64,000 bases of DNA. It comes from Oncomelania hupensis. Lineage: Eukaryota > Mollusca > Gastropoda > Littorinimorpha > Pomatiopsidae. A program made the translations under genes and the position numbers. The DNA is taken from NCBI GenBank assembly GCA_036898135.1, contig CM072512.1, positions 43,728,944 to 43,792,943 on the forward strand. The letters are read 5' to 3'. The notes below the pieces were generated by a model. That model had not been told where the DNA came from, ran no database searches, and saw nothing but the letters and a program-made list of their open reading frames with translations. Shown piece by piece: positions 11,926-64,000 of the stretch. Numbering within the stretch: position 1 is the first letter of the stretch; each line of letters starts with the position of its first letter.

Positions 11926-13252
11926 GGTCTTGTGTGACTCAGCTATTAGAAGTCGTGGAAGATTTTACGGGAATGTTGGATAATGGTGAGGGGTTTGATG
12001 TGCTGTACCTGGATTTTAAAAAGGCATTTGATTCTGTCCCATATGCTAGACTTTTAATAAAAATCGAATCATATGGTATCACTGGAAAGGTGTGCCAATG
12101 GATTGGGAACTTTTTGTCCGAGAGATACCAGCGAGTGAGAGTTGGTGACAGTTTCTCTTCAGAAGCTCCTGTGTTAAGTGGTATACCTCAAGGTAGCATT
12201 TTGGGTCCTGTCTTATTTACAATTTTTATAAATGATTTGCCAGATGAGGTGTCCAGCAGTTGTAAAATTTTTGCTGATGACACAAAACTATATAACTTGT
12301 ACAGTGAGAGTCTTAAGCTACAGTCCGATATAAATAATCTTGGTAAATGGTCTGATAAGTGGCAACTTCATTTTAATACTTCCAAATGCAAGGTACTAAA
12401 TTTTTGTAAAAAAATTCTTGCCATGAATATTATATGACCGCTGATGGACAGAGAGCGTCAATTAACAGCTGCACCGAGGAGAAGGATCTGGGGGAGGGGG
12501 GGGGGGTCACTTTTGATAAAGAGTTAAAATTTGATAAACATATTAATACTGCAATTGCAATGGCAAATAAAATGCTAGGGATTATCCGGAGATCTTTCAC
12601 CTGCCTTGATAAAGATACGTTAACAGGTCTGTATAAGACATTTGTCCGACCTCATGTGAAATATGCAAATGCTGTGTGGTCACCGCTATTGAAAAGACAA
12701 TCGTCAGTGATTGAAAAAGTGCAGTGAAGAGCGACAAAATTGGTAAAATCCTTTAAAAATCTGCCTTACAGAAAAAGACTAAAGAAACTAGGCCTTCCGA
12801 GTTTGAAATTTGGAAGAGTTAGAGGTGATCTTATACAAACATACAACATATTAAATAACATCGACCTGTCAATGCTAATACATTCTTTAAGTTTCATGAT
12901 GGACGCAATACTAGAAACTCAGAAGACAAAATTTTTATTCAGCGCTGTACGTCGTAAGCCTACTAACAAAAGAAAGCACTGTTTTAGCCATAGAATTGCA
13001 CCACTGTGGAACAAACTACAATTACATGTTAAAAAAGCTAACAACTTAAATACTTTTAAAAACCTTCTGGAAAAGGTAATTAAGTTTCATTGTGGAATCC
13101 AAATTTGATTTCAATGAATGATTTTCATTTCAATTCTAATTCTCGGAACAACTGCCAAACTAACCGGAAAATTTAATGTTGTATAAAAACAGGGACATAA
13201 AAAAGCTGCGAAGCTTAACATAGTCCATTGAACTTAACTGAACTGAACTTGA
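11926..13252 (+). mobile_element. CR1/Rex-like LINE, 5'-truncated, frameshifted
   Basis: RT motifs are clear: LYLDFKKAFDSVPYARLL near 12000, SGIPQGSILGPVLFTIFIND near 12175, and FADDTKLYN near 12270. After a frameshift around 12440-12500 the thumb region continues (LGIIRRSFTCL, YKTFVRPHVKYANAVWSPLL) and ends near 13108. The endonuclease is missing. The 3' end has a stem-loop-like AAGCTGCGAAGCTT at 13204-13217 and a TGAACT repeat at 13231-13252. A related fragment lies at 53690. Confidence 0.75.
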
Positions 13253-13372
13253 CATTGAGCGAAGCCACGAGTGTTGCTGAGGACAGAGAAAGATGGAGTG
13301 AGCTGGTTAAACAATCATCTGTGGTGCCCCCAACGACTTTCGAATATGGGATTAGATAGGATAGGATGAACG
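13253..13372 (+). mobile_element. LINE 3' end with GGATA tail
   Basis: The sequence matches the last 120 bp of the LINE copies at 17600 and 49990: AGGACAGAGAAAGATGGAGT, then ATCATCTGTGGTGCCCC and the tail ATAGGATAGGATG. No coding capacity remains. Confidence 0.65.
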
Positions 13373-13373
13373 G

Positions 13374-13624
13374 TGTGACATCGTCAAAGTTCCTAGTATC
13401 TTATTTGGGCTGGGAGCGACTGGGAGCATTCTGATTGGTCGACGCATTACAAAATTCGATGCATGCGCACAGTGCTATCGTAGTCTTAGTAAGGATTAGG
13501 GTTAGAGTTAGGGTTAGGATTATGACGCCTAAAAACATCGTGAAAAAGCTGGCCCGACTTGACGTGGCGATTGCGCAAAGGCGCCCGGCTAAAGCAAGAC
13601 ACCCGGAACTTTGACGACGTGCCA
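13374..13624. mobile_element. MITE with TTAGGG repeats, copy 1
   Basis: The 251-bp element has about 20-bp inverted ends: TGTGACATCGTCAAAGTTCC on the left, and TGGCACGTCGTCAAAGTTCC for the right end read in reverse. The interior shares GGGAGCATTCTGATTGGTCG and GCATGCGCACAGTGCTATC with copy 2, plus a short degenerate TTAGGG array at 13493-13520. No target duplication is evident. Confidence 0.7.
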
Positions 13625-13739
13625 TTGCCAATGGAATATGCATGTCGGCATGGAAAAAGGTGCTCACCAACTCAACGAGTTTAATGACTGGTGCAGTGGT
13701 GGTTGTCTTCTTATTCTTCTTCGTAAGACTGGGATACAT

Positions 13740-13961
13740 TCGACGAATATGATTCCACAAGGTGCATGGTGGGTGTGTTCTTGTTACTGGCACTCACCCG
13801 TCTAGGACATGAGCGTCAGGATCTGTAAAGTCCGTTATGATGGAATGTATGCGACACAGACTAGACCTCGGTTTATACTCTCATCCGAAGGAGTAGGAAA
13901 TGGGAGTAAAGTGTTTTTCCCAAGAACACAACACAATGCCCCGGCCTGGGCTCGAACCCGG
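13740..13961 (-). mobile_element. tRNA-derived SINE, reverse copy, split by a MITE
   Basis: Reverse-oriented copy of the SINE at 50216-50527. It shares the body around GAGTATAAACCGAGG and ACGCTCATGTCC and the head GGGTTCGAGCCC (polymerase III B box). The head is interrupted at 13961 and resumes at 14257 (CCGGGACCTTCAGATCCGCA), because MITE copy 2 inserted there. Confidence 0.75.
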
Positions 13962-14256
13962 TGTGACATCCTCACAGTTCCTAGTATCTTAGCTGGGCTG
14001 GGAGCGAATGGGAGCATTCTGATTGGTCGACGCGTTACAAAATTCGACGCATGCGCACAGTGCTATCATCGTCTTCGTAAGGTTTAGGGTTAAAGTTTGG
14101 GTTAGAGTTAAGAGTTTAGGGTTAGGGTTAGGGTTTGGGTTAGGGTTAGGGTTATGACGTCTAAGAACTTCGTAAAAAAGCCGGCCCGACATGACCTGGC
14201 GCATGCGCAAATGCGCTCGGATAAACTAGGAGACCCGGAACTTAAAGGATGTGACA
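13962..14256. mobile_element. MITE with TTAGGG repeats, copy 2, inserted in a SINE
   Basis: The 295-bp element has inverted ends (TGTGACATCC...AGTTCC and the reverse of GGAACTTAAAGGATGTGACA). It is flanked by CCGG at 13958-13961 and 14257-14260. Removing the element and one CCGG rebuilds the SINE head seen at 50260, so the boundaries and 4-bp duplication are well supported. Its interior holds about six exact TTAGGG units with variants (14083-14152). Confidence 0.8.
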
Positions 14257-14284
14257 CCGGGACCTTCAGATCCGCAAGCAAAGC

Positions 14285-14410
14285 TTAGGTTAGGTTAGGT
14301 GGATAGATTAACGTCCCCGGACAAGGCCAAAGCTCTACCACTGACCTGTATTCTAATTAGGTCAGTGGCTCTACCATTAGGCCACCGTGGCGCTTCCCAC
14401 GGTTGTCTAC
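14285..14410 (-). mobile_element. Second tRNA-like SINE family, reverse copy
   Basis: Read in reverse, 14380-14400 gives GTGGCCTAATGGTAGAGCC, an A-box-like tRNA arm. It is followed by a 3' part ending in TGTCCGGGGACGTTAATCTA, the same end inserted at 9535-9587. A TTAGG-like run at 14284-14300 borders it. Confidence 0.5.
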
Positions 14411-15072
14411 CGGGAAATAAGATAACAATTTTATTTAAAAAGGGTAAAACAGTAAGCACTGGATGTGCTTTTTTACGTCTTGCCCTTGGGGCCTCCCCCC
14501 GCCCTACTTTCTTTTATGGAAGACTGGTAGGAAGAGGAGAGGTCGATTCATTGATTCATTGGGAGAGGGATGAGGAAACAGAGTTACTGATCGTGATTTT
14601 TATTTAGTTGTTACTCTCTGCACTAAAGAATGTTTGTCAGTTGAATCAATGAATGGCAAAATATATATTAAATGGATATATCAAGATGTTAAATTTTATA
14701 TTAAACAATATTTATTGTATTATACCTATCGGCTCCCTTGTAAGGTTGGTACTTTCAATATTTTATTTACATACTTTCTTAATATGACGTCATGTAATTA
14801 TGCTTGACAAAAAACCCTGCGCGATTAAATATAGGTCTTTGAATTATATTCTCTAATTGTTCCTTTTTCAAATTTGATTTAAGAAATAACATTCAGTGTT
14901 ACATTTTATTTTTTGTTGTTGTGTACTGTTGTTGATTGGAGTTTCTAATTTGACGTAACTTGATTTAGAGAATATCCTTGGACCGGTTTTGTGGAATGTA
15001 GATCATTCCGCTTTGTAACTTGTAGGAGGACAAGGAACATCCGAAAGTTTAGGTCCACAGAATTTGATAAAA
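14411..15072. other. Upstream region of the helicase gene
   Basis: No coding signal. AT-rich intergenic DNA leading into the helicase 5' UTR. The one notable motif is a palindromic CRE at 14785. Confidence 0.5.
14785..14792. promoter_or_regulatory. CRE/ATF palindrome upstream of the helicase
   Basis: TGACGTCA, a perfect cAMP-response element, lies about 290 bp upstream of the helicase start codon. Motif match only; binding is inferred. Confidence 0.35.
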
Positions 15073-24079
<9,007 letters not shown>

Positions 24080-24184
24080 ATCTTGGACGTCAAGTTTGTG
24101 TAGGTGCGAACTTTGCTTTGACCAATTGTTTTGTCATGCAAGAAGATGGACTATACCTTAGATTGGTACAAGGACAATGGGATC

Positions 24185-24352
24185 TGATCTGCGGGCTGTA
24201 AAGGGACAGAAACTACCCCATGAGAACAGAACTACGCAACAGGAGGCTATCAACAGTGTTTAGATTTGATCTGCGGGCTGTAAAGGGACAGAAACTACCC
24301 CATGAGGACAGAACTACGCTACAGGATGCTATCAACAGTGTTTAGATTAACT
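24185..24352 (+). repeat. Two-copy 85-bp tandem duplication in the helicase 3' UTR
   Basis: TGATCTGCGGGCTGTAAAGG ... CTATCAACAGTGTTTAGAT occurs twice in a row with a few changes, followed by a third short CAGTGTTTAGAT at 24365. It lies between the stop codon and the polyadenylation signal. Confidence 0.9.
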
Positions 24353-24578
24353 ACACATGTCTCAGCAGTGTTTAGATGTGCAATGTGGATGTTGTAAATA
24401 TGTTTTTGAAAACGTTTGCTTGTTGGCTAATTTATATTTTGTATTTTTGATTTATCATAGTTCATTTTCTAACATCATCCATATTTTGTTCCCTTTGTCT
24501 CTGTAGTAAAAAGAAAAAAAAAAGAAAAACGTCTTAAAATGTGATGTAATATGTTGGACCAATGTTATGTTTCTGTGA

Positions 24579-24584
24579 AATAAA
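24579..24584 (+). promoter_or_regulatory. Polyadenylation signal of the helicase
   Basis: AATAAA 500 bp after the stop codon, shortly before reverse-strand LINE sequence begins. This gives a plausible 3' UTR end near 24600. Confidence 0.55.
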
Positions 24585-24719
24585 CAAAACGAGGAACAGT
24601 TCCATCTGTTGTGTGGCGCTAGAGATAATTATTCAAGATAAGTGTGAAAGTGAAAAGTATAAGACGCTTCTTAGTAAGGAGCAGTTCAAAGCGCTCCCTC
24701 AGGAAAAATCAAAGCGGAC

Positions 24720-25300
24720 TTAGGGAGAGGCAGTAATAAACATTTTTAACAAGGCATGCACAAAACGGAATAAGCAGTTTGAAGACGAAACGGATCAGGG
24801 GAAGACTTCTTGGAGAAGAAATGAGGTTTGCTTTGAAGGTGTCGATATTCAGTATGCTGTGGACAGTTATGATTTCCAGACAGTTCGTGGTGGGGTATAC
24901 TAAGGAGGGTGTCGTATGAAGAACAGTTGCGAGGTGGAATTGGAAAGTAATCGGCAAGGTATGAAGCAGAGGAGGCCATGGATACACTTGTAACAGAAAT
25001 GACAGGCTAGGGCGTAAAGTTGGAACCTCTGTGAAAACGATCAGTGAGGTAGCAGCAGATCTAGCTGAGAGCATCTTTGATGCCGAAACTTGTTTTCAAG
25101 CCGACTGAAGAGAATGGAATGGTCTATTGTATTGAAAGATCAAGAAGGGTTAGGAGAGCGAGTTTTTTAGAATCGGTGGCTAAAAGGAGGTTATTGGTGA
25201 TTTGCAGAAGAGCAGTTCAGTAGAGAAGCTAGGACAGAATGCAGACTGGAAAGGGTAGAACAATTTTTTAGATAGATGGTGATTGAGCTGCTTTAGTACA
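24720..25300 (-). mobile_element. L2-like LINE fragment with internal deletion
   Basis: Read in reverse, 25300-25080 carries degraded RT segments: FQSAFCPSF, then a broken LDLSAAFDTIDHS-like region, then FGIKDALS-like and TDRFH-like stretches. Toward 24780 the C-terminal end of the same protein type appears in broken frames. It fills most of the gap between the helicase and EIF3L. Confidence 0.55.
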
Positions 25301-25395
25301 AAGTAACGGGCTCCAAGCACACAGGCACCCCTGTAAGAAATTCAAGTGTCGTTCACACCATTTACTTTCAACACTTCTACATTCATAAATTTGTT

Positions 25396-25401
25396 TTTAT
25401 T
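25396..25401 (-). promoter_or_regulatory. Candidate polyadenylation signal of EIF3L
   Basis: AATAAA on the reverse strand, 314 bp after the EIF3L stop codon. Confidence 0.45.
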
Positions 25402-25554
25402 CCACAGACCCACAAAGAAACCACACACAAATTATAGTTTTTACTTTCATAGTCTGGATGAGTTTCATCAAAACTTTTTGATTTTATAGCTAACTGCCTT
25501 GCAGGTATAGCGAGCATAAGATCAATGGTGCAATAGATGGTTGTGACATGCTGA

Positions 25555-25670
25555 TAGCCTATATATTCTTGCAGATGATCAATGCAACACATCCAGTTTC
25601 TGTCAAATCTTATGTATTCTTGCTGTAGATCAATGTAACGCATCCAGTTTCTGTCAAGTCTTGTGCTGTT
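25555..25670. repeat. Two-copy 57-bp duplication in the EIF3L 3' flank
   Basis: TATTCTTGCAGATGATCAAT and TATTCTTGCTGTAGATCAAT begin two adjacent similar units that both contain CATCCAGTTTCTGTCAA. They lie in the likely 3' UTR of EIF3L. Confidence 0.7.
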
Positions 25671-25714
25671 TGTAATTCAAAGCGGACAATTGGCACAGAT
25701 GATTGATCGCAAAC

Positions 25715-50947
<25,233 letters not shown>

Positions 50948-50965
50948 GTTGAGACTTTCTAGGGA

Positions 50966-50977
50966 CAAGATGGCGAA
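50966..50977 (-). promoter_or_regulatory. YY1-type site at the EIF3L 5' end
   Basis: CAAGATGGCG lies 20-30 bp upstream of the EIF3L start codon. In gene orientation it reads CGCCATCTTG, the YY1 site often found just downstream of the start site of translation-factor genes. Motif match only. Confidence 0.4.
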
Positions 50978-51336
50978 CGGATGTAGCAAATCTGTCTCTC
51001 TGTAGAGAGCACATTGGTTATTGCCCTTGCTCTCAGTGCCTCCTCATGATTTCAACTACAGTGCAAACTACTAGATTAAGTGTCGAATAACATGTTTACG
51101 GGTCTCAGATATTCTGTATGTCGAATCTTCGATAAGCGTTACATAGGAGCGTTACTCCAGTGACATAATTATGTGTCAATCTTTTAAAAAGATGTATATA
51201 TTTCTAGCCAATGTAAGCCTACCCCTTCCCTCGGCCTCACGGTTTGATATTTTTCTCATAAACCACAGATCACGTGATCAAAGAGTACGCCGCTTAGCTG
51301 AGAGTCGTCAAGGCTAAAGTTTGCCTCTCGCCGCAA

Positions 51337-51540
51337 TTTTATTTATTTATTTACTTATTTATTTATTTATTTTAATTGATTGGTTTTAAATATGAAAGGA
51401 GAGCAACTCTTGTTTAAATATTTCATCCAGTAAATAATAATAATCATCATAATAATAATAATAATAATAATAAACAACATGGATTTACATAGCGCAGTTT
51501 CCTGAGCTAAGCTCAGGCTCACTGTACTTTACTATTAAAA
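51337..51540 (-). repeat. TTTA and AAT repeats with an L2-type LINE tail
   Basis: (TTTA)n at 51337-51371, then (AAT)n at 51437-51471, joined to GGATTTACATAGCGC, the L2-type 3' end in reverse orientation. No clear coding LINE sequence follows on its right side. Confidence 0.6.
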
Positions 51541-53329
51541 TTGTACTTTAAGAACATGTAAAAATAAAACTTAAAAATGAAGTTATAAAAAATGATGCAA
51601 TAAAATATACAAAGATAACATCTTATACTACAATAAAAGCAATCCTGACATACAAGAGACATAAAACCGTTTAAATAGATAAAAAGTAATAAAGTCACAA
51701 TCAATTTATAAATAATGAGTATAAGAATTATAAAGGTATACAAAATGTACATATGTGAGAGGCACTTGGGGAGGGCACTATATTTAAGCCAGGTACAGGA
51801 GTATATCAGTGCTTGAATTAAGGTGGAAATCAATATCAACAAAACCACAACACTGCAAGCATGAGGAAACATTGAAAACTCACGACTATGAGTCATAGGC
51901 CGGTTTATAGACAACAGCTCGAATCGTACTCCCAGAAAGAGAGACTATAATTCTATAGTAATTGTATACGGGGAAAAAAATAACAGCAACTGTACGTGAG
52001 GGTAGACTGAAGAGGCCTAGATGTATTTGCGTTATAAGTGAGGCAAAAATATGTGCAGCTAAACTAGTATAATTAATTTTATTGTTTAACAGATTGTAGA
52101 AACCATAGCCTTATTTACGTAGCTTGCATGTTTATATTTCTTAGGTCTTGTGACATGAAATGTAAAAAATATGTGTATCTGTGACATGGATTGAATTGTC
52201 ATGCATAAGATTTAATGATTGACACAGTTGTGAATATAAGAAGTCAGTTTGAAAATGTAAAAGCTGGCGGCTTGCTTTGTCCTGAGCTTGGTGGAAAATC
52301 ATCTAAATGAATAGAGGTGAAATAGAACCATTGAACTGATTGGATTTGTGTTGAATTGAACTGACATACAGAAATGAATTGAATCGGATTGAACTGAATT
52401 CAGGAAAAGTGATCAAAAGATCAGATTAGACCTCACTGCCTATAAGAATTACACACTGAAAACGTAGAGGTCTATATGACATATGACATATGACAATTAC
52501 TAGATTAAAATGAGTTGAATATTGTATTCTAAGGTGTGTAAAACAGTATTATACCAACAGGCCTGGCACACCCGTTGTTCGTACCCAATGATAGCAAAAT
52601 GACTTATATATTATCACCTAGAACTTGAGCCATTGTGGACTGCAGTAGATTATAGAACATTAATGTAGGCTACGCAGTTACAAAGTCATATATATGTGTT
52701 CGTCCCTTTGATAATTAATTTTCGTGTTTAACTGTGATTAATAGATGTTTAGGTGGAACTGCTCAAGCGTGCTTGATTATGTGGGTGTGTTTGTGAGGGG
52801 AGAGGGATGGGGGCTTTGGGGAAAGAAGGAGAAAATAAAGACTTGATCTGACTCGTACATTTACTTAACCTACCATTTGTATGAAACGGATCGATCCCCA
52901 TCCAAGACACACACAAAAAGAAAAGAGAAAAAAAGACCAGGTTAGTTCTGAAATGTGACAGCAGTGGCCAGTTTAGGTATGATAACACACTACCATGCTG
53001 ATAAGATGTGTGATAACCGTTGTGCTATCTGCAGTAATTCAGGACGCATCATGTATCTCCTCAGTACTGAACAATAAAATTTAATTTCAAAATGGTGTGA
53101 CATCAGTTGTACACTTTGATATCACGGTGCGATATCATCAACTGGTACATTTATCGATATGAGCCACTTCTAGCAAGGGCCTAGCTGTGACTGGCCTTTT
53201 GTCAGTTTATGCGACTTGCAGTCAACACTCATTTTGAGTTAAGAAAAGAGGAAGGAGAACGAACCACAGTATTATTGTGACCATTTGTATTTTGATCTGA
53301 ACGAAGTACTTCGACTGCCAGACAGCAAC
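51541..53329. other. Intergenic region between EIF3L and the prosaposin gene
   Basis: About 1.8 kb, AT-rich. The reverse open frame 51519-51914 is low-complexity hydrophobic and not convincing. A GAATTGAACTG-like repeat lies at 52335-52400. The region should contain the prosaposin promoter; no TATA box could be assigned. Confidence 0.45.
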
Positions 53330-63746
<10,417 letters not shown>

Positions 63747-64000
63747 GTAAGAGTTTTCTAAATTCTCTTCCAAAAAGATGAAGACTGTGCTTTGACAAAA
63801 TATTTGTCTTCATGCAGATCTACATGAACGTTTGCCTATCAATATTATGTGTAGGTCTACCATGCATTACAGAATTGAATGTAAAGCCTGAAGAGATGAC
63901 AAATATAAATGGTTATTGTATTTAGAAACCTGGTAATACATGTTCGAATTACCCTCTCATCCTATACTTCTTCCCCATTGTAATAATGTGCCTATGGCAC

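Noticed and set aside
13493..14152. A chromosome end or fusion point, from the TTAGGG runs
   Set aside because: The arrays are short, degenerate and enclosed in two transposon copies with inverted ends.
51519..51914. 131-codon reverse frame as a membrane protein
   Set aside because: Low-complexity AT-rich translation next to a LINE tail, without splice or start context.

Overview
The window is animal nuclear DNA: AT-rich, intron-rich, with GT-AG introns and a dense load of LINEs, SINEs, cut-and-paste transposons and microsatellites. The host genes, the TTAGGG-type repeats, a Nimbus-like LINE with RNase H and the tRNA-SINEs with L2-type tails all fit a lophotrochozoan. I favour a mollusc, perhaps a gastropod, but nothing here proves it.

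Four host genes are visible. (1) 10-4207 (+): the 3' part of a signalling protein, with the end of a PH domain followed by a long tail carrying many YxxV/I-type tyrosine motifs. (2) 15073-24079 (+): a complete 13-exon DEAD-box RNA helicase of the DDX5/DDX17 (p68/p72) type, 565 aa. (3) 25715-50947 (-): a complete 18-exon eIF3 subunit L, 542 aa, with a 10.8 kb first intron. (4) 53330-63746 (+): the first seven exons of a prosaposin-like gene (signal peptide, saposin-A-type domain, one saposin-B domain and the start of a second), running off the right edge. The helicase and EIF3L lie tail to tail about 1.6 kb apart; EIF3L and the prosaposin gene are head to head about 2.4 kb apart.

The rest is mostly mobile DNA. 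4.2-15 kb is a nest of LINE fragments (an almost full I-clade element with RNase H, a CR1/Rex-like element, and copies of a LINE with a GGATA tail), two small inverted-repeat elements carrying TTAGGG arrays, and SINEs. Intron 3 of the helicase holds another LINE and a TTAA-flanked piggyBac-type remnant. The EIF3L introns hold a second TTAA-flanked element, a pogo-like element, three copies of a repeat rich in TGACCTTGA motifs, a long L2-like LINE, and four hAT-like elements with perfect 6-bp target duplications. The prosaposin introns hold a LINE fragment, SINEs, a 290-bp GATA array, and a fifth hAT-like element with two further elements inside it.

No operon, CRISPR array or intact tRNA/rRNA gene was seen. 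The most notable signals are the group of 6-bp-duplication hAT-like elements (two with their own promoter-like start and first exon), the TTAGGG-carrying MITEs, the fourfold duplication of an EIF3L splice acceptor, and the paired loss of one disulfide in the first saposin domain.
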